The notes under the pieces: generated by a model | What the model saw: the letters and a program-made list of their open reading frames with translations, nothing else | What the model was told of the DNA's origin: nothing | The model's database searches: none | Shown: one piece after another, positions 53,927 through 64,000 of the stretch | Position numbering within the stretch: position 1 is the first letter of the stretch | How the letters are laid out: the number at the start of each line of letters is the position of its first letter | Position numbers and translations under genes: made by a program | DNA from: Madurella fahalii | Lineage: Eukaryota > Ascomycota > Sordariomycetes > Sordariales | Assembly (NCBI GenBank): GCA_029876055.1 | Contig: CM056877.1 | Location: 4,154,001 to 4,218,000, forward strand | Length of the DNA: 64,000 nucleotides | Direction of reading: 5' to 3'

Positions 53927-56470
53927 ATGACATGGCTTTACTGGCATCGGGTGATCGCCAACCACCCACTCGTGATGGGCTATTTGATATCAGTCTCGAC
54001 ACAGGCCTCGACACAGGCAGTGATCTACACTGTTCTGTCACTCTTTAGCTCGGCCGTCCTGAGAGGGATTCGAATATTAGGCATCCATATCGACAAGCAA
54101 TACGTTGATGCGATACTATTACACTTGTTCTTGGTTTTGTGTGTCCCAAGGGCCCTGCGACTGCTCGTTTGGTACAACACTGTATTGTCTTTCCGGAACC
54201 CCCTGTTGATAACGCACTGGCCTCGTATTCCCGGAATATTAAGATCCATTGCCCAGCATGTCGTGGATATCCGTCTGCATGGGATTTTCTCTTCACGACC
54301 CAGCAATTCATTGCAGAAGAGCTACGTATACATGAGGTTCCCCGAACAGGTCTTCTTATTTGTTTGCTAGAGTATCGGAGAACTAGCATATTCCCGCTGC
54401 TCGAAAACCGCTACCTGGAATTCAACATCCGCATCTTCCCATTGACCTCAGCGCCACCGTACACCGCCGGCTCATATACGTGGGGAGATGCAACCCCCAA
54501 CAAGTACATAGCAGTCCAAGACAGGGCCACTTGCTCGATATTGGCCATTACAACGAGCGCTATGGAATGTTTACTAGCTGCCCGAACAAGACGGCGACAC
54601 ATCTGGATCGATTCAATCTGCATAAACCAGTTGGACAATGACGAGAAGATGAAGCAAGTCGGGATTATGAGAGACATCTACAACTCAGCGGCCGAAGTTT
54701 CGGCAATTTTAGGAAACTCTGTCATGGCGACAATTAGCCCTACACTAGATCATGACACCTCTGAGATCCTCCGTCACGGCCTTGAATACTACCTCTCTCT
54801 TGCCGAGAAGGTGATCCAATCATGCGTGTTGCGGCCGGGATTCGACCTCGACGACGACCAGTGTCTCGATCTTTGCTTAAGGATGGTCGCCGACAATCGC
54901 TACCCTCTTAAGTCTAGATCTCTACGCCTTCTGTGCCACCCCTACTGGACACGGGCCTGGATCATTCAAGAGATCGCCGTGGCCAGTCATGTTGTTGTCT
55001 ATCTTGATGGCTCATTCCGAGAGCTGAGTAGCTGCTTTAAGGCCGCCGAAGACTACTCCAATCTAGCAAATGCTATTGCCAGCCCATCGTCGGCCGCGAA
55101 CGAGGTGTACCGTCGCATCCTACGGGGGATTGGACGACCGTCGGGTTCCTCGGAACGGATCAACGAAAAAGAACTGGAACTGTCGGTAACTTGCAACCGA
55201 GGAATAGAACGCTTACTCTCAATTCAGGCTAGTTATCCGCAATCAATATCACGGCTCGGAGCAATCGATCGAGATACAGGACGTCATGCTTCTGTCAATG
55301 AACTCTTTTGCCACAGACAGCCGAGACAAGGTCTTCGGAGTAATAGGACTCTTGCGACCGAACAGTACCGGTGCTGTTTGCAATGAAACGAAGACGGGGG
55401 AGGGGTTGAAAGCCCAGGAGCGGCGGCGGACGCCGCCCAAGATAGTTCCAGACTACCGCCTATCCACCAGCGACGTGTTCTCTGACGTCTCTCTTGCTCT
55501 CGCGATGTCCGGCGCCGAAAAGCTCCTCCTTCTCTTTGGGGGCATTGGATGGGCACATTCACATTGCCAGATGAATCTCCGCTCTTGGGCGATAGACTGG
55601 GCTTCCCAGCATCCGATTTAACCGAACGGCTTTGCCTCCGTAATACGCGCAGGCACCATCTACCAGGCGCAATTCGCTATCAATCTCTCCAGCGTACCGG
55701 TCGGCCGCCGACGGCTCGTGCCCTTGAACCGGACTACCGTAAAAGGAACATTCGCCTTCGCTGACGAGATCTCGTTCGTAAGTGAGATAATCAAGCCTCA
55801 CGACCACAGCTGGTTTTCCGCATCATGGAGCGCAATTTGCAGCCGTGTTGGCGAAAGCTATGATTGGTCCACCTGGTCATGCCCTCGAGAGGAGGCAGTG
55901 TGGAGAACGCTTCTGGCGCAGAGACGTACAGCAAAACCGAGGCCTACATGCTACGACTCCGAGTGCCATATCGAGGAAGAGGTGATTTTCAAGGAGGACT
56001 ACGCGGTAGGTGACTGGCCAACCCTACGGGACGAGGACAAAGATCATACATGCCGGAAAGATGTGGACAAGGCATTCTTAGCGTGGCCTCCAGTCCACAT
56101 AATCGATCTCGATGAAAGGGGGAGAATTGCTCTCTCAGATCGGTTCAGTGAAGTTTTGGCCCATACAAAAGCCATTGGTAGTCGTTTCGCTGTTACGGAG
56201 AAGGGGTTAATTGGGACAGTCCCACCCATGTCGGCCATCGGGGACAAAATAGCCATTCACACCACATCCCCCGCTCCTATCGCGTTGCGAAGGGCTTCCC
56301 ATCGGCATGGCAATCTAAACCCTCGGAAGGAGACGTATTCGACTTACCAAATGGTCGGCTCTTGCTATGTACTCGGCCCCATGAGTGGAGAGCCGGGGTG
56401 TGGTTCGCCAGCTTGGAGTGAAATTGGGGCGCGGGACAGGTTGGTCGGTCAGGAGATAGTCCTAGTTTAG
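53927..56470 (+). pseudogene. Third HET-domain protein relic
   Basis: An N-terminal hydrophobic frame (53927-54370) precedes the HET core in the frame 54139-55386: NIRIFPLTSAPPYTAGSYTWGD, HIWIDSICINQLDNDEKMKQV, MRDIYNSAAEVSAILGN, and HPYWTRAWIIQEIAVA. A frameshift near 55225 leads to IQDVMLLSMNSFATDSRDKVF and GVIGLL, typical of the HET C-terminal half. TAA at 55619-55621 between QHPI and PNGFA fits a Gln codon CAA mutated to TAA. The last part (to 56470) includes HIIDLDERGRIAL, MVGSCYVLGPMSGEP and WSEIGARDRLVGQEIVLV. The distinct sequence shows it is not a recent copy of the other two HET relics. Confidence 0.8.
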
Positions 56471-56671
56471 CCAAATCACATACTACAGTAGTTGAGATAT
56501 AAGTGTAGTCATGAATAGCACAACCAGGGACAGAATACATGTGAGTAACCTGTCAGGCAGATCTAGGGAGTTTTAAACCCTATTTATCGAGATTATTATA
56601 ATCTCACTAGTAGGTAGGCTTCACAGACATGGAAATTGTTAAGGGCAACTTTTGCATAAAACATAGAGCTG

Positions 56672-57806
56672 CTATATCACGCCATTGAACCACGGGTGCC
56701 CCAGAATCTCGCTTGCAGTTGGGCGTTGTCTCGGATCGATCTTCATGATGTGGCTGAAGAAATCGAGATCCTCCTGATTGATCAACGCAGAGGCGGACGA
56801 CAAAGGAAATGGCTGGTAGTTCTCCTCGAACTGTTGCAGCAACGGCAGAATAGAGTCGTCTGCCAGGTCTTGGAGCGCTTGCCTGCTGATGGGACCATAG
56901 AAGTCATTTTGGATTTGGAGGACTGCCAAGGATAATTGCGGATTGCGCGGAAGGGGAGCATTTCTCGGCAAGAGCACATATCGGCTGGTTATGAGAGTAA
57001 TGCCCTGCAACTGGCATTAGAACGTTAAATAACTGTTACAATCGGAAAGTACGCACTGTCGCACCAAGCCCCCAGATGTCAGCCTTGACTGTCTAGGGGA
57101 TTCCAAGCGGCACTTCTGGAGCACAGAAGAGTTCGGCGCCGATCAAATGCCCTCCATCGTTCAAGGGCACGTCTGGCAAAGAACTGTCACCCAGATCGCC
57201 GAGTTTGTACAGAGCACCAGAGGGACTCTGTTTGACCAAAATGTTGTCGGGTTTGATGTCTGCAGCACGGTCAGTGCTAATCCACCACGTCCGGATAGCA
57301 AACATTGCGTATCTAGGACGCACCTGTGTGCACAACGTTCTTTTCATGCAGCGCAATGAGTGCTTGAACAGTGGCCTTGAGGGCACGCTTCACCTCAGCC
57401 CTGGGGAGTTGTTTCGTCTTCAACAAATTGAATACATTGTCGTCCATGTATTCGAGTACCAAAGAATGTGGATCCTCGGCCTCATCGACCAACTAGCGGA
57501 TCAAGTCACACCCTTGGAACAGTCGGTGCAGCCTTCACCGTGACTCTCTCTTGATTCGGATCACTGCTCCACGTTAGGAAGATGTTCATAAGAGACAATC
57601 GGGGGAGTTACGTCCATAGCAAGCCATGGTTCTCCCTGCCGGTTGCGAAGAGAAGCAGCGATTGTGTAAGGGGATTTTCTGTCCTGCAATATCTGGCCGT
57701 GTTCGAAGCGGAACATTGTCTTTGTGGATCCGCGCATGGTGGAGCGGGTTTCAGCGTGATGGAATCTCTGTCCCGCCGTGGAGGACAAGTTCGGTCCAGT
57801 TTTCAT
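56672..57806 (-). pseudogene. Second broken protein-kinase-like gene
   Basis: Minus-strand order: FRFEHGQILQDRKSPYTIAA, AVIRIKRE (beta-3-like Lys), LFQGCDLIR, LVDEAEDPHSLVLEYMDDN, ALIALHEKNVVHT, DIKPDNILVK (catalytic loop), YKLGDLGDSS (DFG-equivalent DLG), AELFCAPEVPLGIP, KADIWGLGAT, then a C-lobe ending IMKIDPRQRPTASEIL and HPWFNG. Introns: about 57328-57267 and 57051-57015. Stops: TGA (57537-57535), TAG (57495-57493) before LVDEAE, where Gln is expected, and TAG (57095-57093) before TVKADIW, where Trp is expected. A frameshift lies near 57560. It differs in sequence from the kinase relic at 12.7-13.9 kb. Inactive unless recoded. Confidence 0.75.
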
Positions 57807-58149
57807 TCGGAATCAGGTGCCTTCTAGCCAAACCCAAAATTGCCCCGGCCGGAACATATTTTTATCCCCATTCACGCTGTCCCTACCCTAGTCACCCGAG
57901 AAACTAATGAGTGCACCCTAACAACTTTCCAGTACATTTCTAGTACATTCTGGGTAAAAAGATACTTATATACGTCGCTCGCTATAATTACAACAACGGT
58001 ATAGTAACCAAAGAACCCAACTGAGCTCGCAAGCTTGAGGATGAACTCCTTGTAGAGTTTTACCAATACCTGAAATTCTTGAAGCTCTGTTTTCTAGACC
58101 AGACGACAAGATACGAGTCCTCTACTCTCATAGCGTCCTGCATTAAAAC
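57807..58149. other. Intergenic, no gene seen
   Basis: No features of note. Confidence 0.35.
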
Positions 58150-58617
58150 CGCGATATCACCCAACCCCCCCCTTCCCTTTCGCCGCCCTCCTCGACGCAA
58201 TCCTCACCCTCCCCCTCCCCACCGACTCCCTCAACACAGTCGACATCCTCACGCCCACCCGTCTCGCCGCCGTAATTATACGACGAGCTCAACCTCACCC
58301 TTTCTGCTCTTCAGACACGCTCGCTCAAAGCTGCGCCAACGTCAACCCGCACCTACGGGGTCAGCGAGGGCATGCGGATGGCCTGGCGTCTATTCCAGCT
58401 TGGCTCTGCCACCGCACGCAAATAACGGGCACGTCCCAGCTCGACGGGACGCGAGTTTCGGGAGCTGATGGCCAGGAATGGACGCATCTACCCAGTTGGG
58501 TAGGCGACGGCTCGGGGTGCGGTTGTGGAGAGGAGTGGAAGTGATGATGGTGACGGTCATGATGTCATCACGACTGAGCTGATGTGGGAACAGATTGAAT
58601 CCTTGTTGAAATGAATC
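58150..58617 (+). pseudogene. Unidentified coding relic on the plus strand
   Basis: Pieces in alternating frames read LPFAALLDAILTLPLPTDSL, NTVDILTPTRLAAV, NLTLSALQTRSLKAAP, MRMAWRLFQLGSATA and ELMARNGRIYPVG, ending LMWEQIESLLK near 58612. The order and helical character suggest one small protein broken by frameshifts and stops. Family not recognised. Confidence 0.35.
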
Positions 58618-58895
58618 AGAATTAATTGAATTCAAGAAGTCATTGAGATCTATCTTGGACCGAGATAGTGTATTGGAGGAGTCAGACAAGTCAACTGGGT
58701 TGGGGTGAAGGGGTGCTGGCTTTGTTGAGATTGCCATTTATTTCCTGGTCACACGGCCAGTCACACATAACCTTCCAAAGAGAAAGAGGGAATGCCGGAG
58801 CAATTATCGGGTATAAATTACGTCGCAGGCTGTGTTCAACAGACTACCGTTACGGAACGGAACGTTAGTCGCCCTGCCTTCTATCCGCGACACCT

Positions 58896-60609
58896 TCAAG
58901 TTGTTCCTTGCTTTCTGGGCCCCCCACGGAGCTGGACACCTTCAAGCCAATTAGCAAGATTATTCGCATCCTTGATCGTCGTAATTCTCTCCGTATACGT
59001 GTTAGAATCGTGGGGTTTCTTCTCAGAGACCTTCTCCACCAAGACACGCACTACAGCGGCATAAACTCGGCTTTTCATTTGACCGAGGGTGTCGCCCCAG
59101 GCTTTCCTTTCCCTCTCGACACTGGCTTTGTCCTTCAAACTGTTAACATACATATCTGGGAGTCTCCAGTTCAGGTACGTGTTCGGGTGTCCCGAACGGA
59201 AGCTGACCGGCGTAGCGATAACATTGAAGTAGTCCATACAGAGCCGGCAGACGGGCTTGCTGCTGCCGATGTATTGCCAATTCTGAAAGAATCGATGGGG
59301 CTGCGTGCCGCCCTCGGTGCGTGACAGCCACTCGTGGAGGAGCATCTCCGCATGGACGACGGGCTCCAGCTTCTGCTTCCACTTCTCTTCCAGGTGGACG
59401 TTCAGACCATAACGCTGGAGGCTTGCTGCGTGCTCTTTGTAGACCTGGATCCGTGATTGCTCGTGACCAGGGGCGCGGTTGATGATGGCCTCGGCCGTCT
59501 CGGGGTTGAGTTTGAGTGCTTCGGCAGGGTAAGACTGGCTGGAACGAACGGACGCGACGTCAAATTCGCGGAACAGATCGGTGTTAGCCCAGATGTGATG
59601 AGCGTGGACGATTGTTTGGACAGCGTATTTGTATGACAGAAGTCGCCCTGTGACGTGCTGGAGTGACGACCAGCAGCCGCCTTTGGCCATGTTGTAATCT
59701 TCAACCGCTCGTTCCTCGATGTATCTTTGTGAAGGCGACTTTCGGTTTTCTTGGATAGTCATGATGCATTGCATCGTGGCGTTGATGTCTACCGACCCAT
59801 ATTTCAGGTGTTAGCAATATCACCTGAAGGTTTTAGGCTGAAACCGGCGTTGACTGACAATTATCACTCTTCTGGCCATATTTGTTTGAGTCAGGTATAG
59901 TGCGAGACAACTTCTCCAGCGCCTCTTTGGCAGCTCTCCCTGTTCAGACTCAGGTCAGCTGACTTCGCGGTAGTTGATGTAAGTTTTCTGGGACTGTAAA
60001 AGTAGTTACCTCCTGGATTATTATCATCACACTTCTTCAGGCACATTTGCAAGTCCTTGGATAGAGAGGTGAGATACGACCTTACCCGGACAGTATTAAG
60101 GTCCAAGATCTTTTGCATCAGTCATTCTTCTATCATCTCATCCGAATCTTGTGTCTCTGCCTCAAGGTTGGACTTGAGAATGTCAAGGACAGCTGCAAGA
60201 CCGGCGCGTGCTTTGTTTAAAGCGCCCGTACCCCTGCGGTTCGAGGCCAAGACGTAGCATATCCGACCATTGAGTTGTATAACAGCCACAGCGGTGACTG
60301 TGTCACCCCCCGGTTGGAAGTCGCATATCTGGGCCAACTTGTTGACAAGCGTGTGAAACATCTCCCGGGAAGATTGGTTGGGATTTGGAGGAGAGTCCGA
60401 GACTTTCTGGGAGGAACCTTGAGGGCAGACCCCATTAAGACAAGTAAGGAGAATGAGTGAGGGAAAGAAAGTCTTCCGCAACTTGGTAATCTGGTTTTTA
60501 TCGAGAAGCACAGGGTGGCCGGGAATATCCAGCACGGCTATCAGCAGGCATCAGCCCTGGCCGGAGACATCCACACGGGGTAATTTGATCACTCACCTGG
60601 TGTCGTCAT
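58896..60609 (-). CDS. OTT_1508-like nucleic-acid/nucleoside deaminase-fold protein (4 exons, 504 codons) with one in-frame TGA
   Basis: Exons 60609-60597, 60537-60010, 59939-59859 and 59788-58896; introns of 59, 70 and 70 bp with GT..AG ends, all in phase. The C-terminal domain has the deaminase zinc site: HAE at about residues 353-355 and CRLC at about 388-391 (SKPVCRLCMDYF), preceded by WQYIGS; this arrangement is that of the OTT_1508-like fungal deaminase family. The N-terminal half is helical and contains a strand pair (TAVAVIQLNGRICYVLAS). Codon 143 (60124-60122) is TGA between MIEE and LMQKILDL; one transition from CGA (Arg) or TGG (Trp) would explain it. Everything else is intact. Divergent from the C2H2 gene at 61225. 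Confidence 0.7.
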
Positions 60610-61224
60610 ACTGACCTGAACCGCCCTTGCTTGAGGGATGTTTGTCTTGGTGGGTAGAGACGATGAGTCGGTTACAAACAAACTCGAAGAGGGAGTGAGA
60701 GTGGTTGATTCAACATCAAGGCCGTTGGGTTGATGCTTTGGGTTTGCCGAAGCAGGGGCGGAACGGGAAATGCGAGAGGCCTAGTGGGGCAGAATGTAGG
60801 AGGCCTAGTGGGGCTGGATTGCAATTCTCACAGGTTGATCGACTTTCCGGTGAAGCTGTTGGCGCCGTGTGGTTTTTCCGTTGCCCAATACCCCAGTTTG
60901 GCAAAGCTCTGTGCAACGCGACCACAATTTGGGAGCTGCTTATCTTGTAGGCCTCCTGCAGCCGGCACCTTACTTAGATTTCCGCCACCTCATTCTCCAG
61001 CCCTGGCCTGCAAGTCGTTCCAAGGAAGGTGGTGGAATCCCGCTCGGGCTTCCCGCTTGGTTTCTTCGACAACAGATGAGCTCAACGACATTTTGGACAC
61101 CAGACATCCGCGGATGCTTAAAAGTGGGACACGCCAGCTCGGTTGTAGTGTGTGTTTAGAAAAATCCTCGCCCCTTTTCGAGTATCCTACCTCACATCGA
61201 GAGTGGACATCGATAGCTGTACTG
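60610..61224. promoter_or_regulatory. Bidirectional intergenic region between deaminase and C2H2 genes
   Basis: A 615-bp region between two divergent start codons. Contains a direct repeat of GAGGCCTAGTGGGGC (about 60776 and 60800). The plus frame 60730-61308 crosses it but shows no motif. No clear TATA box was picked on either side. Confidence 0.4.
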
Positions 61225-62414
61225 ATGGATTCTGAGAACGACGAAGGGGATGATCAAAGGTGGCTCCGTGGTGAGTATTCGTTCCCATCCCCCAAGCGCA
61301 TCCGGTAGTCCGGTAAGTAATCTAATTACAGGAGATTGCTGTTCACCTGGAATTACCTGGGGACCTGGTCCATTTCTTGATGATCCGTCGACGCCCTTCG
61401 CCGGTAAGACACCCTTATTACCCTCCTGTGTACCTTTTATAGTAGAGTTGTATTGATATAGTGATATCAAGGTTCCAGTGCCGAAAGCCAGCTCACGGTC
61501 AATCCGCAAGATACTATTCTTTCCCCGGGCTGTAGCACACCTATAGAATTTACAGCCCGGAGCAACCAGGATCATGACTCGTCTGATGTGACTCGGCATG
61601 ATACAACAGGGGAGGACGTACCGAATGACCTATTTGGACCTGCAGTCACCCCCAACCTGGGTTATCACACCCTTTATCAAACGGCCGCCTTATCCTCGGT
61701 TGGATCGAACCAGATCATTCCCGAGTCTCAACTCACCGGCAGCCAATCCTTCTCCGGGGCTTACAGTCCCACGACCACGCATGCCGGAGTCAGCTCGGCA
61801 TCCTCGCACACGGGAAACCAAGTTACTCCGCTTTAGTCGGTGAGCTCAGCACTGCAGCACGGGGAGTCGACTCCCCAGGTGCCACAGTCTGGTTTCTCTT
61901 TTAGCCAAACGTTTGCCGCCGGCCAGGGATCCATGCCGTTTCATAACCCTTCCTTGGACCACCCTCATTCGTCCTCAGCGACCATTTCGCAGCTTTTAGA
62001 TCCTCCAATGCCACAGCCATCATCCAGGTCACAAGGGAGTACGATCGTTTGTTCCGAGGGTTCTTGCTCTGACAATCCTCGGACATTTACCACAATGGGG
62101 GAATACAAGTGAGTCACTACTTGGATAACCATGCCCAGTCTATACTTACACATGATAGTATGCACCTGAAGAGACATACACTCCCTTACACGTGTGGGAT
62201 GCCTGGCTGTCCGCGGATGTACAGAGGTTTCTACCAACGTCGAGATCTAGTGAAACATGAGGAAACGCACTTGGCAAGAGCCTCATTCCGCTGTTTCGTT
62301 GACGGCTGCCCCGGACGTGCTACAAAGGAGGACAACATGGTTCGGCATTTGAGGGACAAACATGATATCAAAGTCAAGAAGGCGGATATTGTAACTATGT
62401 GTCCACGTTCATAG
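61225..62414 (+). CDS. C2H2 zinc-finger protein (4 exons, 336 codons) with one in-frame TAG
   Basis: Exons 61225-61270, 61332-61403, 61472-62108 and 62159-62414; introns of 61, 68 and 50 bp, all in phase. A long Ser/Thr/Gln-rich region is followed by C-terminal fingers: YTCGMPGCPRMYRGFYQRRDL...H..H and FRCFVDGCPGRATKEDNMVRHLRDKH. This layout (disordered N-terminus, two C2H2 fingers at the end) is typical of fungal transcription factors. Codon 161 (61834-61836) is TAG between QVTPL and SVSSALQHG; CAG to TAG fits. Both sides of the stop stay in frame, with no other lesion. Divergent from the deaminase gene. Confidence 0.68.
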
Positions 62415-62718
62415 CTGCCGTTGACTGAAAGTCATGGTTTTCATTTCACGAAATCTACTCCTCTAGTTCGTCCCACATTCGGCACAATCGGAAAATAGCC
62501 ACTACTAGCTATCGCTCTGATTGCTGACCAAGTGAACACTTGACCCGACTTCTGCGATATCAGTTGCGAACTTTCTGACTAACACCCGTTTCAATCTTGT
62601 GGTAGTTATGATGATAACCCCCAATGCGTCTTTCCAATAGTTTCACACTTACTAGGATAACGGCCCCGGGACTGGAACTTGCCGTGGGCTCATTTTCTCT
62701 TGCACCATAAGTACCTAG
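62415..62718. other. Intergenic, no gene seen
   Basis: 3' flank of the C2H2 gene. No recognisable features. Confidence 0.35.
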
Positions 62719-62972
62719 GGCCGTCCTGGCCATTGCTCCTTAGACAGCACAATCAATGAAATATTCTTTTTTTACACTTGTTGCGGGCTCAATTGACGAG
62801 CTTCTTCTGCGTGTAAAGCGATCCCCCTCTGATAAAAGGGAGCTCTACCTGCATATGTTGCTTTTACGTTGTTCAGACTGTAGGGACCTAATTGTGGTGG
62901 TGTCGCCTGGCCTGTCTTTCTGTCTGGCATTTGGCCGCCTTTGCCCTCTCCCTTGTTGTGATGGGTATATGG
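62719..62972 (+). repeat. Dispersed repeat, copy 2 (without minisatellite expansion)
   Basis: Matches the reverse complement of 4345-4775 from GGCCGTCCTGGCC to GATGGGTA. Where copy 1 has about 21 nine-base units, this copy has only CTGTCTTTCTGTCTGG. Confidence 0.75.
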
Positions 62973-63784
62973 GCGTAGATGTGAGTTCTTGTGCCATACC
63001 AGTATTTAGCTGAACACGTAGCGGGTGCATCCAACTTTGCAGCGCTGTTCTAACTCACATAGGTAGCTAAGGGGGGCCTCTTTTCCTTTTTTTTTGGGGG
63101 GGGGGGGGGGGGGGTTGTGTGGGGGATCCGGAGAGATACGTAATCACGCTAATGTCATTTGATATTTCTCTTTTGCAGACCCATCATGTGGTCGAGTAGC
63201 TAGCATTTTCTGTCTGACGGAGTTCAGGACTGGAGTGTCAGATCGGACATTACATCTCGCCGAGCCACTTGTTTAGAGCTTTGCAATTGTTCCGATGATC
63301 TCCCGAGTAAATCTACAGTACACATTGACAGCGCAACCCCGCTACCCACATTAACTATCCATACCAAATTACGGGTAAACTACAGGTCCTCTACATCTTC
63401 GAAACCTGCTGAATTCGCTCTAGGTTAACACAATCGTTTCCAATATCTGCTGTTTCTGACCAACCTCCTCGATTTAGGAGCCTCTCACTGGCTTCCTGCA
63501 GGTTTGTGGAAATTTGGTGACCGAGCCCTGGGCGGATTACGTCAGTCTAGAACCTTCTAAACCTAAGAGATTGAACTGATTACCTAACCTTAGTGGTGGG
63601 AATTGTTGTGCATACCAATGCTATATTTCAACCCTAGAAAATATATAAATTACCTTATTTACTCCTGCTTGCTTGCTCATAGATCAACAACAACCAAGCC
63701 CAAAGCTCGCCACATCAGATACGAAATTCTTCCCCATAGTATTGAATTATCCTGTCCCGCAGCTTCAACGCCGCCTACTCGACC
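62973..63784. other. Intergenic with a poly-G tract; promoter side of the NAT gene
   Basis: A run of about 18 G lies at 63097-63114 after a T-run. An AT-rich TATA-like ATATATAAAT sits at about 63641-63650, some 135 bp upstream of the NAT start codon. No coding sequence recognised. Confidence 0.45.
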
Positions 63785-64000
63785 ATGTCTTCGAACCTCT
63801 GGAATCCCTTTAGCCGAGAACAGGTCGAGGCATACATGGGTCGGATCAACATCCCTGCCGAAGAGCGTCGATACTCCGTTGGTTCCCTATCGCCCAAGGA
63901 AGCGCTTGAATACCTAGCTTTATTGCAAAGACATCACCTTGCTTCAGTCCCGTTCGAGAACCTCGATTTGCACTACTCTCAACACCATTCCATCAGCCTC
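63785..64000 (+). CDS. Arylamine N-acetyltransferase (NAT), N-terminal 72 codons
   Basis: The ATG at 63785 (context GACCATGTCT) opens a frame that continues to the window edge. The N-terminus contains YMGRINIP, EALEYLALLQRHHLASVPFENLDLHYS and HSISL, the conserved first helix bundle of NAT enzymes; the catalytic Cys-His-Asp triad would follow outside the window. NATs acetylate arylamines and hydroxylamines from acetyl- or malonyl-CoA; in Fusarium, relatives detoxify plant benzoxazolinones. No lesion in the visible part. Confidence 0.85.
   Translation, partial: MSSNLWNPFSREQVEAYMGRINIPAEERRYSVGSLSPKEALEYLALLQRHHLASVPFENLDLHYSQHHSISL

Overview
The window reads as filamentous-ascomycete (Pezizomycotina, probably Sordariomycete) DNA. 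Coding sequence is split by short introns of about 50-100 bp with GT..AG ends and CTAAY/CTRAY-type branch sites. The protein families (cytochrome P450, GH2 glycosidase, HET domain, cyanovirin-N homologue, RBR ubiquitin ligase, OTT_1508-like deaminase, arylamine N-acetyltransferase) are fungal. There are no bacterial-style operons, and I found no rRNA, no convincing tRNA and no CRISPR array.

It looks like an accessory, possibly subtelomere-derived, gene-sparse region. Relics of fungal multigene families are packed between dispersed repeats, minisatellites and a degenerate telomere-like tract (35357-35425). Left part (0.4-14 kb): an intact-looking P450, a GH2 relic abutting a rhodopsin-like membrane-protein relic, a 9-bp minisatellite inside a dispersed repeat, an intact cyanovirin-N homologue, two small C2H2 proteins, an intact five-exon gene of unknown function, and a broken kinase with two GC-AG introns. 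Middle (14-36 kb): gag-like scraps, two HET relics, a large conserved-protein relic, a DUF7924-like relic, an intact RBR ligase with a 14-nt micro-exon, one copy of a duplicated membrane-protein gene, and an intact membrane-anchored metzincin. Right part (36-64 kb): a C2H2-like gene with a poly-C/tandem-repeat tail, an ankyrin relic, a CorA-like relic, the second copy of the duplicated gene, an intact 619-aa multi-pass membrane protein, a third HET relic, a second broken kinase, a divergent pair (deaminase / C2H2 factor) with one in-frame stop each, and the start of an intact NAT gene at the right edge.

The unifying signal is the type of damage. Nearly all premature stops sit where a family residue of Gln, Trp or Arg is expected and need only C-to-T or G-to-A changes, most in the CpA-to-TpA context typical of repeat-induced point mutation (RIP). 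TAG stops at Trp positions are also the class that perithecial A-to-I mRNA editing can recode in some Sordariomycetes. No multi-gene pathway is evident: intact genes stand singly, and the relics mostly belong to self/non-self-recognition or signalling-type families (HET, ankyrin, kinase, deaminase).

All family names come from motif recognition by eye. No database search was run, and expected residues at broken positions are inferred from family knowledge.
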